Of a stretch of 64,000 nt of DNA, positions 53,318 to 61,029 are shown in pieces. The position numbers and the translations under genes were made by a program. The DNA is from Corynebacterium uterequi (lineage in GTDB: Bacteria > Actinomycetota > Actinomycetes > Mycobacteriales > Mycobacteriaceae): positions 620,001-684,000 of the forward strand of contig NZ_CP011546.1 in NCBI RefSeq assembly GCF_001021065.1, given 5' to 3'. The notes beneath the pieces were generated by a model. The model was not told the DNA's origin. It ran no database searches and was given only the letters and a program-made list of their open reading frames with translations. Position 1 is the first letter of the stretch. Every line of letters starts with the position of its first letter.

Positions 53318-53323
53318 TATACT
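53318..53323 (+). promoter_or_regulatory. -10 element upstream of the FKBP gene
   Basis: TATACT, 83 bp before the FKBP ATG and 48 bp after gltA, is a good -10 hexamer. A weak TTAGAG lies 18 bp upstream. Confidence 0.45.
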
Positions 53324-53405
53324 AGGTTAGTGAATTCCTGTGGGGCGGCTTTGCGTATGCCCACAGGCTGCTAACTGTTGTCGAAATCCCAAGGAGATAC
53401 TCCCC

Positions 53406-53765
53406 ATGGAAAAGCCGACTATCGAGGTTCCCTCCACCGAGGCGCCCACCACCCTCGAGATCGAAGATCTGGTTGTGGGCACCGGCGAGGAGGCTCGCGC
53501 CGGTGGCATGGTTGAGGTCCACTACGTGGGCGTGGACTACGCGACCGGGCAGGAGTTTGACTCCTCTTGGGACCGCGGCCAGTCCATCGAATTCCCGCTC
53601 GGCGGCCTCATTGCCGGCTGGCAGGAAGGCATCCCGGGCATGCGCGTCGGCGGTCGTCGTAAGCTCACCATCCCGCCGGAGCTGGCCTACGGCCCGGCCA
53701 ACGGCGGTCACCCCCTGGCTGGCTTGACGCTCGTCTTCGTCATTGACCTGCTCAACGCCTCCTAG
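53406..53765 (+). CDS. FKBP-type peptidyl-prolyl cis-trans isomerase
   Basis: A 119-aa cytosolic FKBP of minimal size with no signal peptide. The domain shows VHYVGVDYATGQEFDSSWDRG, FPLGGLIAGWQEGIPGMRVGG and LTIPPELAYG, the standard FK506-binding signature with the core Trp. It catalyses proline isomerisation in protein folding. ATG 53406 is preceded by AAGGAG. The frame reads upstream to 53340, but that part lacks family similarity. Confidence 0.93.
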   Translation: MEKPTIEVPSTEAPTTLEIEDLVVGTGEEARAGGMVEVHYVGVDYATGQEFDSSWDRGQSIEFPLGGLIAGWQEGIPGMRVGGRRKLTIPPELAYGPANGGHPLAGLTLVFVIDLLNAS

Positions 53766-53803
53766 GCGGCGCGTCCGAGGTCACCTCGGGCACAATGGGG
53801 GAT

Positions 53804-54667
53804 ATGACGACATCCGAGATTCCGGCCCTATCCCTCAATGACGGTTCCACCATGCCCCAGCTGGGGCTGGGGACCTACAAGCTGCAGGGCGACGACGCCC
53901 ACCGCATCGTCCGCGAAGGCATCGCGCTAGGCTACCGCCACATCGACACCGCCTCCTTCTACGACAATGAAGAGGCCGTCGGCGCCGCCATCGCCGAGGC
54001 CATTGCCGCCGGGGACGTCACCCGCGACGAACTGTTCATTTCCACCAAGTTGTGGAACGACCAGCAGGGTGCCGGAAACACCCAGCGCGCTTTCCGCGAG
54101 TCCCTGGCCAAGCTCCAGCTGGACTACCTGGACCTCTACCTCATTCACTGGCCGTGGGCGCAGCGCGGGCTGTTCTGTGAGACCTTTGAGACCATGGCCG
54201 AGCTCCAGCGAGCCGGCGGCATCCGCAGCCTCGGCGTGTGCAACTTCTACGAAGAAACCCTCGATGAGCTCATCAGCACCACCGGCATCACTCCGGTGCT
54301 CAACCAGGTGGAGATGCACGTCGGTTTCTCGCAGGCGCCGCTGCACCGCTACCACGGCGAGCACGGCATCGTCAGCGAGGCGTGGGCGCCGCTAGCCCGC
54401 GGCGTCGTCCTGGATGACCCGGTAGTCACCGAGATTGCCCGCCGTCACGACGCCACCCCGGCGCAGGTTGTGCTCGGCTTCCTCATGGCCCAAGGCGTGT
54501 CGGTGATCCCCAAGACGGCGTCTTCTCAGCGCCTGGCGGAAAACTTGGCCGCCACCCGCGTGGAACTGGGCGAGGACGACGTCGCCGCCCTGGCCGGCCT
54601 GGACGCCCACGGCGACTACGGCCGGCTGTCCAACGATCCGCGGGTGTTCCCGGGCGAGGTCGAGTAG
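53804..54667 (+). CDS. Aldo/keto reductase (2,5-diketo-D-gluconate reductase type)
   Basis: A 287-aa NADPH-dependent reductase with the AKR catalytic tetrad: Asp48, Tyr53 (HIDTASFYDNE), Lys82 (STKLWN) and His115 (LIHWP). The cofactor motif IPKTASSQRL is near the C-terminus. It reduces small aldehydes or ketones, possibly for detoxification. ATG 53804 follows CACAAT (53791-53796) by 7 nt without a Shine-Dalgarno sequence, pointing to a leaderless start; an in-frame ATG at 53795 lies within the -10 region. Confidence 0.92.
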   Translation: MTTSEIPALSLNDGSTMPQLGLGTYKLQGDDAHRIVREGIALGYRHIDTASFYDNEEAVGAAIAEAIAAGDVTRDELFISTKLWNDQQGAGNTQRAFRESLAKLQLDYLDLYLIHWPWAQRGLFCETFETMAELQRAGGIRSLGVCNFYEETLDELISTTGITPVLNQVEMHVGFSQAPLHRYHGEHGIVSEAWAPLARGVVLDDPVVTEIARRHDATPAQVVLGFLMAQGVSVIPKTASSQRLAENLAATRVELGEDDVAALAGLDAHGDYGRLSNDPRVFPGEVE

Positions 54668-54687
54668 GACCGCTAGTATTCCAACTT

Positions 54688-55569
54688 GTGTTTCTAGAGT
54701 TTCCCTCCCGGCCGGCTAGCCGCCTAGTGTCCGCCGGTGTCATCGCTGCCCTAGCGGTGAGCACCGTACCGCTGGTTCGCGCCGTGGACACCAGCACCAC
54801 GAGCACCAGCACCACTGCTGAGGCCACGCCCACCGCCGAACCAGCCCGCGAGGGCACAGGCATCGTCGTACCCGCCCCCACCGATGTGGACTACCAGCCG
54901 GTGTACGGCAGCCACCAGGCAAGTTTCCTGCGGCTGTCCGACGGCATGCACGTCGGATCCGCCTCAGAGCGGCTGGCCCGCCCCGCGCTGAGCCTGGCGA
55001 AGCTCTACATCGCGGAATACGTGCTCAACCACGGCACGACGGAAGAGAAGATCCAGGCAATCGCCATGCTCACGGATTCCTCCGACGCGACCGCGCAGCA
55101 GTTGTACCGCACCTACCCGGAGTCCATCGACGAGACAGCCAAGAAATACCAGCTCCACGCCACCCGTGGGGCGGAGAAGTGGGGCTCGTCGACGACGTCC
55201 ACCTACGACGTCGTCCACTTCATCGCAGCGTTGGCCACCCAGTCACCCATGCACCCGATCCTGGCCGCCATGGCCCTGTCGAAGGACCGCGGTGCGGATG
55301 GTTACCCGCAGGATTACGGCACCATCGCCCTCGACGGGGAACTGGGCACGAAGTGGGGATGGTCGGACGATCACACGTTCCATTCCTCGGTGAGCTTTGG
55401 TGAGGGGTGGGTAGCCGCCGCGATGATCGCGGGCAGCCCCGATGACCTCACCAACTACGCCGAGGCGCAGCTGGGGGAGCTGGCCACCGAGGCGGAAGCG
55501 GCGGCCGAGACCTCCTCAAAGGCGGCTGCGAAAGAGCGCGCCACCAGCACGGCTCTTAAGCCCCGGTAG
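54688..55569 (+). CDS. Secreted beta-lactamase-fold (class A-like) protein
   Basis: A 293-aa exported protein. The signal peptide spans about residues 1-32, followed by a Thr/Ala linker. The catalytic domain has the SxxK motif at Ser102-Lys105 (ALSLAKLY), an SDN-like SDA at residues 132-134 (LTDSSDATAQQL), and GTKWG in place of the KTG triad. This is the serine beta-lactamase/PBP-like fold, but the changed second and third motifs argue against ordinary penicillin hydrolysis. The start is GTG, with TAGTAT (54674-54679) 8 nt upstream and no Shine-Dalgarno sequence. The C-terminus is an Ala/Glu/Lys-rich tail. Confidence 0.75.
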   Translation: MFLEFPSRPASRLVSAGVIAALAVSTVPLVRAVDTSTTSTSTTAEATPTAEPAREGTGIVVPAPTDVDYQPVYGSHQASFLRLSDGMHVGSASERLARPALSLAKLYIAEYVLNHGTTEEKIQAIAMLTDSSDATAQQLYRTYPESIDETAKKYQLHATRGAEKWGSSTTSTYDVVHFIAALATQSPMHPILAAMALSKDRGADGYPQDYGTIALDGELGTKWGWSDDHTFHSSVSFGEGWVAAAMIAGSPDDLTNYAEAQLGELATEAEAAAETSSKAAAKERATSTALKPR

Positions 55570-55575
55570 GTCGTA

Positions 55576-56355
55576 TTAGGCCGGCTGCCACTGCCCCCAA
55601 TCCTGGGTATAGATGTGGTTGATGTCCACCCGGACATTGTCCACGTCGGTGGCGTTGATTTTCACCTGGTGCAGATTCGCCCGGGGGTGGATCTTTCCCC
55701 CGGAGCCCCAGTTGTGCTGCCAGAAGTACTCGCCGATACCGTCGCCGACGAGCCAGTCAATGGTGGGGTAATTGGCGTAGACGCCGAGGCGATAGCCGTT
55801 ATTCTTCAGGGTCGCCTCGAAGGCGGCGAGGTAGGGGCGTATGAGGGACTCATACTGCGCCTTCGACGGGTTGTCATCGATGGCGATATACAGCGGCTTG
55901 CCGGTAGGGCCGCCGGCTAAACGGTGAAACTCCATAGCCTGCGGGGCATGGACGACGACGCCGGCCGCGCCGCGTCGCCAGTCCGCACTCTCCGCACGGC
56001 CGAACTGGTAGACGGAAGCGATGGACAGGCCATGGAGGGCGAAGTCTTTCGTTTCCTTGATGGTCAACGGCTTGCCGAGCATCCAGCCTTCCTCACCGGG
56101 GCGACGGTGAGAGATGTAGCGGATGGCGCCGTCGTACCCGGCCGCTTTGACCACCGACGCCCGGGGAACGCCGGCGGCGTAGTCGATGAGCTTTCCGAGC
56201 ACTGTTGGGGTGGCAGCGGTGGATTGCTGCGCTGCCTGTTGTGCGGTGGCGGTGCGGGGGAGCACGACGCCGACGGCAGCTAGCGCACCGGCGGAGGTTG
56301 CGGCGGTGCGTAATACCTTGCGCCGCGACAGGGTCGATGAGGGGGACGCAGCCAC
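55576..56355 (-). CDS. Tat-exported DUF1906 (glycoside hydrolase-like) protein
   Basis: A 259-aa protein with a twin-arginine signal (SRRKVLRTAATSAG), cleaved after an Ala-rich stretch. The mature domain matches the DUF1906/Rv2525c family of TIM-barrel, glycoside-hydrolase-like proteins: a starting AAGYDGAIRYISHR strand, IYIAIDD-type acidic strand (PLYIAIDDNPS) and LGVYANYPT. The family is linked to cell-wall processes in mycolata. GTG 56355 has AAGGAG at 7 nt; the frame extends to 56400 without a site. It converges with the beta-lactamase-like gene (6-bp gap). Confidence 0.82.
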   Translation of the reverse strand: MAASPSSTLSRRKVLRTAATSAGALAAVGVVLPRTATAQQAAQQSTAATPTVLGKLIDYAAGVPRASVVKAAGYDGAIRYISHRRPGEEGWMLGKPLTIKETKDFALHGLSIASVYQFGRAESADWRRGAAGVVVHAPQAMEFHRLAGGPTGKPLYIAIDDNPSKAQYESLIRPYLAAFEATLKNNGYRLGVYANYPTIDWLVGDGIGEYFWQHNWGSGGKIHPRANLHQVKINATDVDNVRVDINHIYTQDWGQWQPA

Positions 56356-56878
56356 TGTGGGACTCCTTAGCGCTAGAACTTCAGTCACATTGATTAACAA
56401 CCGTCACTCTAGTCGCAGATCTTGGGCGGGCAAAGGGTAGGCACGCCGCGCGTTCAGGCTCCAGGAGCTCTTAGCGTTAGAGGCCGTGGGGACGGTGTCT
56501 AGCCGCAATTGTGTGCTCCATCGGAGCGCGCGCACGCAAGCGGGTGGGAACCGCCGACAGAAATCGCCACCCGTTCGTTGCGGCGCCAGCGCGTAGACCC
56601 GCTCCTAGCCCTCGAACTCTGCTTCCCATCCCTAAATGTGGTGGGAAAGATCTTCCGTCACAAACACGGAATGAACACCGCGAGGGTCACCACGCAGGGC
56701 GTCGTCCCGAACTCGAGGGATGGCTTCCATCGGCCCCTGGAACCGCCTTTCGAGCTGGCAGCTCTACGTGCCTCTGCGGTTACCGTGGACTGAAACGATG
56801 CGCCCGGCCGCAGGACCGTCGACCCCCATTGCAGTTAAAGAGCGGGGTGGAAACGGTCAACGGCGCTTCATGGCGCAC

Positions 56879-57058
56879 CTATCGGAGCAGATGACGGTCA
56901 CTGCCAAGAAAGAATCCCAAAAGAACCCCAAAGATGACCGAGGTGATAAGTCCGGGCAAAGATCCATTCATGGCGAACGCGAAGGAAATCAAGAGAAACG
57001 CTGCCAGGACGGAAACCCGGAAGATGGATAGGGCTTTATTTCTTCCGTGCTGCTTCAT
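56879..57058 (-). CDS. Possible 59-aa two-helix membrane protein
   Basis: On the reverse strand an ATG at 57058 opens a 59-codon frame ending in TAG at 56879. After a basic start (MKQHGRNK), two hydrophobic stretches appear: FRVSVLAAFLLISFAFAM and LPGLITSVIFGVLLGFFLG. The sequence ends with a charged SDRHLLR. A stop lies four codons upstream, so the start is fixed or later. There is no clear Shine-Dalgarno sequence. Its regular hydrophobic pattern is unlikely by chance. No family recognised. Confidence 0.4.
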   Translation of the reverse strand: MKQHGRNKALSIFRVSVLAAFLLISFAFAMNGSLPGLITSVIFGVLLGFFLGSDRHLLR

Positions 57059-57381
57059 AAGGCATCGCTAAAGATGGAAACAGGTCGAGTCTGCGCCCAT
57101 GCCGCCAGCCCCGAGGGCGGCACACGAACCTGTGCAAGCTCCAACAATCAAATATGCCACTGGCTTGGTCTCCGGTTGTGGGGTCCGCCTGTGCGAGACC
57201 AATTGAGGACGCAAATGGAGAATTCGTTACGGAGATTCTCAGTAGGGTGCGCCTCGGTGCCGTGTTCATGATGCATGTCCTAACGTAGGTCATACGGCAA
57301 GAATTTTTCCAATCCCCTAGGCTTTGTTCGAGGTAACCTCCCGGGGCTCTGCGTCACTGTAGGGAAAACTCACTTAAGTTT

Positions 57382-57397
57382 ACCCCTTATAAGGGGT
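57382..57397. promoter_or_regulatory. Perfect 16-bp palindrome, operator candidate
   Basis: ACCCCTTATAAGGGGT is a perfect palindrome with a TTATAA centre, so it could overlap a -10 element. It is 8 nt before the ATG of a short frame and 221 bp before the SDR gene. The C4/G4 arms recall metal-sensor (CsoR-like) sites, but this is not established. Confidence 0.45.
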
Positions 57398-57405
57398 GGT
57401 GTCTG

Positions 57406-57528
57406 ATGTCGGTTGATTCGTCAGAGAGCTTGAGGCGAATTTTATGGGGCGCCATCGATGCTGTGGGAGGCGATTCCGATGAAGAGACCCGTCGTCTCAT
57501 TCACACCCCCCTTAGCTTCTGGAATTAG
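57406..57528 (+). CDS. Possible 40-aa acidic peptide
   Basis: ATG 57406 is preceded by AAGGGGTGG at 7-8 nt, but that sequence is also half of the palindrome. The frame starts MSVDSSESLRRILWGAID and is soluble and mixed-charge. No family recognised; it may be a chance frame. Confidence 0.25.
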   Translation: MSVDSSESLRRILWGAIDAVGGDSDEETRRLIHTPLSFWN

Positions 57529-57618
57529 GGAAGCTTCCAACCTGGCTGAAGAAACCTGCCCTGTTGGCCTAGGCTGGGGTACGGTACAAGCCCACGAACA
57601 ATGAGAAAAGAGGTCACC

Positions 57619-58365
57619 ATGAGGCTTGACAACAAGGTCGCCATCATCACCGGCGCCGGATCCGGGTTTGGCGCCGCTACCGCTGAGCTCTTCGCCGAGC
57701 GCGGAGCGAAGGTCGTCGTCGTAGACATCAATGCTGCCGCCGCCGAGGCCGTCGCCGCGAAAATCACCGAGGCTGGCGGCGAGGCCATTTCCGTGGCCGC
57801 CAACGTGGCCGATGAAAAGGACGTCCAGGCCTTTGTTGCATCGGCGGTGGACACCTACGGTCACCTCGACATCCTCTTCAATAACGCCGGCGTCTACGTC
57901 CCCGGCACCGTGGAAGAGACCGACCTGGCCGGCTGGGAGAAGTCCGTCGCCGTCAACCTCACCGCCGTGTTCCTCGGCATGAAGTACGCCATGCCGCACC
58001 TTAAGGAAACGAAGGGAACGATCATCTCCACCGCCTCCGCTGGCGGCATCATCGGATTCCCTGGCGCCATCGGCTACGCCGCCACCAAGGGCGGTGTCAT
58101 TTCCCTCACCCGCGGGGCAGCCGTCGATTACGCCCGCGACGGCGTGCGTGTTAATGCCATCGCCCCGGGCACGGGAGTGACCGGCATGACCGAGAAACTG
58201 CTGGAAGATCCCACCATCAAGGAAGCCTTCCTCGCCCCGATCCCGGAAGGCCGGCTCGGCGAGCCCAAGGACGTGGCCCACGCGGCGCTGTTCCTCGCCT
58301 CGGACTTCTCCAGCTACATCACCGGCCACGTCCTGCCGGTCGACGGCGGGTGGACGATGAGCTAG
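57619..58365 (+). CDS. Short-chain dehydrogenase/reductase
   Basis: A 248-aa classical SDR. It has the NAD(P) motif TGAGSGFG (TGxxxGxG) near residue 11, a cofactor-discriminating Asp in VVVVDINA (NAD preference likely), NNAGVYVPG, and the catalytic Ser and Tyr-x-x-x-Lys in GYAATKGG. The C-terminal DGGWTMS is typical. AGAGGT precedes ATG 57619; an ATG at 57601 is in frame. The substrate is unknown. A small membrane-protein gene converges from the other strand. Confidence 0.92.
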   Translation: MRLDNKVAIITGAGSGFGAATAELFAERGAKVVVVDINAAAAEAVAAKITEAGGEAISVAANVADEKDVQAFVASAVDTYGHLDILFNNAGVYVPGTVEETDLAGWEKSVAVNLTAVFLGMKYAMPHLKETKGTIISTASAGGIIGFPGAIGYAATKGGVISLTRGAAVDYARDGVRVNAIAPGTGVTGMTEKLLEDPTIKEAFLAPIPEGRLGEPKDVAHAALFLASDFSSYITGHVLPVDGGWTMS

Positions 58366-58368
58366 GGG

Positions 58369-58644
58369 CTAGGACTTCTTAACATCCGCCACGGCTACGT
58401 AGGCCTCGCTCAGCGAGGTGCCCGGGTTGTCCAAGCGGTACTGGCGCACCTCCTGCGGGTCTGGGCGCGTGGAGATTTCCTCCCCCTTTTTGAGCGGCAG
58501 TGTGCTCGGAATGGCGCTCAGGCCGAGCCCGGCTGCTGCGACGAAGGCCAGTGCAGCCCACCACATGTGGCCATTGACGACGAGGGTAACTCCACCGACC
58601 AGCAGCACGATGACTGCGATCGCTTCGATGATTTTTCGGTTCAT
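58369..58644 (-). CDS. Small membrane protein (91 aa)
   Basis: A 91-aa protein with two hydrophobic segments (about residues 6-24 and 28-45), then a soluble tail with PLKKGEEISTRPDPQEVRQYRLDN and an ending ADVKKS. AAGGAG lies 6 nt before ATG 58644. A 52-aa frame lies 28 nt upstream on the same strand, so the two could form an operon. No family recognised. Confidence 0.7.
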   Translation of the reverse strand: MNRKIIEAIAVIVLLVGGVTLVVNGHMWWAALAFVAAAGLGLSAIPSTLPLKKGEEISTRPDPQEVRQYRLDNPGTSLSEAYVAVADVKKS

Positions 58645-58672
58645 TATGTGCTCCTTGATTCGGCTTCTTCAG

Positions 58673-58831
58673 TTATGTGAAGCACTTTTCCTTGATCTTG
58701 AGGAGTTTTGCGGCGGCGATGACATTACCGGCGAGCATACTGGTAATCGCGCCGGTGCAGCCTAGCATGCTCGCTCGTGCGCTCGTCATCGGACTTTTGC
58801 TGAGCCAGTCATGTGTTGGTTGAGTAGGCAT
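58673..58831 (-). CDS. Possible 52-aa peptide upstream of the small membrane protein
   Basis: The frame starts at ATG 58831 (MPTQPTHDWLSK) and ends at TAA 58673. Its centre MLGCTGAITSMLAGNVIAAAKLL could be a single membrane helix, and the end is basic (KIKEKCFT). A later ATG (codon 15) would give 38 residues. There is no Shine-Dalgarno sequence. The neighbouring 91-aa gene and an upstream perfect dyad support a small regulated unit, but no homologue is known to me. Confidence 0.4.
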   Translation of the reverse strand: MPTQPTHDWLSKSPMTSARASMLGCTGAITSMLAGNVIAAAKLLKIKEKCFT

Positions 58832-59199
58832 GGGAGACGTGGGCTGATGCAGGAGTGAGCATAGATGCAGGTAGAATGATCGTGAGAGCGAGAGCAGTCG
58901 CTAGATGTGCTCTCGAGGGATTCAAACGCATTGAGTGGTGCTTCCAGAAGTGAGGGGCGATTGTCGTTAACCCCAGGCTAGGGAAGGTAGCAAGCTAAGT
59001 CACGCCCGGAGCGAGAAATTGAACCTTTAGGCTCAAAAGTGTCGAAATCTCTTGACGTGGCTCTAGTTCTGTGCTGGGTCTGGCCTTCAACCTCGATGCG
59101 GCCGGGCTGTTACGAATACGAGCCTGTGATACCCGTGGTGGGCTTTCTTCTGAATCAGTAATCGAAGTACCCGGCCAGAAACGTTCCCCAAAGACGAAG
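58832..59199. other. Intergenic region between the small-protein pair and tRNA-Arg
   Basis: No gene is supported here. The main feature is the perfect dyad at 58889-58915. Several short frames on both strands have neither ribosome-binding sites nor family-like sequence. Confidence 0.5.
58889..58915. repeat. Perfect inverted repeat upstream of the small-protein pair
   Basis: CGAGAGCA (58889-58896) and TGCTCTCG (58908-58915) are separated by 11 nt. It lies 58 bp before the 52-aa frame and overlaps weak promoter-like hexamers on the reverse strand, so it could be an operator. Confidence 0.5.
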
Positions 59200-59235
59200 A
59201 AGGCCGGATCTCCTTCGAGGGAATCCGGCCTTTTC
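59200..59235. terminator. Bidirectional terminator next to tRNA-Arg
   Basis: AAGGCCGGAT (59200-59209) pairs with ATCCGGCCTT (59223-59232) around a 13-nt loop. T/A runs flank both sides, so it can stop the tRNA transcript from the right and any transcript from the left. Confidence 0.8.
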
Positions 59236-59282
59236 ACCACATCGGGCCCATAGCTTCAACTATGCCCCGACGGATCACATCG

Positions 59283-59355
59283 TGCCCCAGGCCAGAATCG
59301 AACTGGCGACACCCGCTTTAGGAGAGCGGTGCTCTATCCCCTGAGCTACTGAGGC
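59283..59355 (-). tRNA. tRNA-Arg, anticodon CCU
   Basis: A 73-nt cloverleaf on the reverse strand. The acceptor GCCTCAG pairs with CTGGGGC (one G-U), the anticodon stem CCGCT/AGCGG encloses loop CTCCTAA with anticodon CCT, and the T-arm is GCCAG-TTCGATT-CTGGC. The final A is discriminator; CCA is not encoded. It reads AGG codons, rare in this genome. Confidence 0.95.
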
Positions 59356-59433
59356 GAGGACGAACCAAGCATAGCAGCCGGTCCGCACGCTGCCGAAAAC
59401 CCGCGGGGCGCCTGCGGGAACACCATGCGGGGA

Positions 59434-59685
59434 TCAGGCTTCCTCAAGCTCAGCGATCTTGCGACGCACCGCAGAGGCTTCCGGGTTGGTGGCGTAGGTT
59501 CCGTCGGAGTACTTCACCGTCGGCACCACCCGGTTGCCGCCGTTGACGGATTCCACCCAGGCGGCGGCGTCGGCGTCCTGCTCAACGTCGATGACGTCGT
59601 AGGCGTGCTCGGTGCGGTCCAGGCGCTTGCGCAGGTTCTTGCAGTAGGGGCACCAGTCAGTGGCGTAAATGGTGACGTGGCTCAT
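59434..59685 (-). CDS. mrx1: Mycoredoxin (glutaredoxin-like)
   Basis: An 83-aa thioredoxin-fold protein with the active site WCPYC (Cys12/Cys15) after strand VTIYAT, a cis-Pro in VPTVKYSDG and the family end near RRKIAELEEA. It matches mycoredoxin-1, which reduces mycothiol-mixed disulfides in actinobacteria. Its ATG overlaps the folA stop by 4 nt, making it the last gene of thyA-folA-mrx1. Confidence 0.88.
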   Translation of the reverse strand: MSHVTIYATDWCPYCKNLRKRLDRTEHAYDVIDVEQDADAAAWVESVNGGNRVVPTVKYSDGTYATNPEASAVRRKIAELEEA

Positions 59686-60200
59686 CGTGAGGGTGTCCTT
59701 TCGTATCGAAGAAAACGATAACGCACGGGCGTGCGGTGCTCGCCGACGGTGAGTCGGGCGGTGTCGTCGGCCAGCCACCCGGAGTCGGCGGTCACGGCCA
59801 TGCCCGAGGGTAACGCAGGGGCGTAGACGGGGGTGGGCAGCAGCCCGGACAGCTCGGCGTCGACGAGGGTGAGCTCGACGACGTCGAGCCGGTCCGCGAC
59901 CGCCTCGTAGACCTGACCGCCGCCGATGACCCAAGCGTCGGCCGGCACGTCACCGAGCCCCGCCATCACCGTGGCACCGTTGGACCAGGCGCCGGACGCG
60001 CGGGAGGATAACACGATGTTCTCTCTGCCCGGAAGCGGGCGGAAGCGGGGCGGGATGGACTCCCACGTGGCTCGCCCCATGGCCACCGGAGCACCCAGCG
60101 TTACCTGCTTGAAGTGAGCGAGATCAGCCGGAATGTGCCAGGGCATGGAGTGCCCATCGCCGATGACCCCGTCCGTCGATTGTGCCCAGATTGCACGCAT
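59682..60200 (-). CDS. folA: Dihydrofolate reductase
   Basis: A 172-aa protein. The start [31 protein letters not shown] contains the substrate loop with the catalytic Asp (PADLAHF). MGRATWESIPPRFRPLPGR and WVIGGGQVYE give the NADPH sites. It regenerates tetrahydrofolate after thymidylate synthase. The start overlaps the thyA stop by one base, and the end overlaps mrx1. Confidence 0.95.
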   Translation of the reverse strand: MRAIWAQSTDGVIGDGHSMPWHIPADLAHFKQVTLGAPVAMGRATWESIPPRFRPLPGRENIVLSSRASGAWSNGATVMAGLGDVPADAWVIGGGQVYEAVADRLDVVELTLVDAELSGLLPTPVYAPALPSGMAVTADSGWLADDTARLTVGEHRTPVRYRFLRYERTPSR

Positions 60201-61003
60201 TACACCGACACTTTCGCGGTGATGGTTGGGTGGGGGTCGTAGCCGAGGACGTTGACGTCGTCGAAGGTGTAATCAAAGAGGCTGGCCGCCTTGGTCAGCT
60301 GGAGCTGCGGGTAAGGGCGAGGTTCGCGGGAGAGCTGCTCACGCACCTGCTCGATGTGGTCGTTGTAGATGTGGCAGTCCCCGCCGGTCCAGATGAGTTC
60401 GCCCACCTCAAGGCTCGCTTGCTGGGCAAACATGTGAGTGAGCAGCGCGTACGAGGCGATGTTAAACGGCACGCCGAGGAACATGTCCGCGGAGCGCTGG
60501 TAGACCTGCATACTCAGCCGTCCATCCACCACGTACAGCTGAAAGAGCAGGTGGCAGGGCAACAGCGCCATCTTGTCGAGCTCGGAGACATTCCACGCGG
60601 AGACAACGTTGCGCCGCGAATCCGGGTTGGCGCGCAGCGTGTCCAGCGCCGCGGAGATCTGGTCGATGTGTGCGCCGTTAGGGGTGGGCCAGCTTCGCCA
60701 CTGCACTCCGTAGACGGGGCCTAGTTCGCCGTCGGCGTCGGCCCATTCGTTCCAAATACGGATGTTGTTGTCCTGCAACCAGCGCACGTTGGACTCACCG
60801 CGCAGGAACCACAACAGTTCCCCGATCACTCCGTGGAAATAGACCTTCTTCGTGGTCAACAGGGGAAAAGACGCAGACAGGTCGTAGCGCAACTGGCGGC
60901 CGAACACGCTGATGGTGCCGGTGCCCGTGCGGTCACCCTTGGGGCGTCCGGTGGCCAGAATGTCGCGGAGCAGGTCCTCGTAGGGAGTGGCGATGGGGGT
61001 CAT
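60200..61003 (-). CDS. thyA: Thymidylate synthase
   Basis: A 267-aa ThyA with the catalytic Cys in [12 protein letters not shown], the dUMP-phosphate Arg in GDRTGTGT and RRNVVSAWN, and FNIASYALL near the end. It methylates dUMP to dTMP. The frame extends upstream, but ATG 61003 ([10 protein letters not shown]) is the family start. TAGAGT (reverse, 61012-61017) lies 8 nt upstream with no Shine-Dalgarno sequence, so the operon mRNA is probably leaderless. Confidence 0.96.
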   Translation of the reverse strand: MTPIATPYEDLLRDILATGRPKGDRTGTGTISVFGRQLRYDLSASFPLLTTKKVYFHGVIGELLWFLRGESNVRWLQDNNIRIWNEWADADGELGPVYGVQWRSWPTPNGAHIDQISAALDTLRANPDSRRNVVSAWNVSELDKMALLPCHLLFQLYVVDGRLSMQVYQRSADMFLGVPFNIASYALLTHMFAQQASLEVGELIWTGGDCHIYNDHIEQVREQLSREPRPYPQLQLTKAASLFDYTFDDVNVLGYDPHPTITAKVSV

Positions 61004-61029
61004 GCCCGCACACTCTAGCGCGCGGGCGC

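Larger units (their letters stand above)
56356..57618. other. Gene-poor strip between the DUF1906 gene and the SDR gene
   Basis: About 1.26 kb without any full-size gene. I recognise no IS or phage sequence. Supported contents are a probable 59-aa membrane protein gene on the reverse strand (56879-57058), a perfect 16-bp palindrome (57382-57397) and a possible 40-aa frame after it. Base composition is lower in GC than the flanks around 57.0-57.5 kb, which suggests an acquired or decayed segment. Confidence 0.5.

Noticed and set aside
57036..57293. 85-codon reverse-strand frame upstream of the 59-aa frame
   Set aside because: The product has no membrane or domain pattern and no ribosome-binding site; it overlaps the better 59-aa candidate in another frame.
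59240..59360. Integration site at the tRNA-Arg 3' end
   Set aside because: No repeat of the tRNA 3' end and no integrase gene were found in the neighbourhood.
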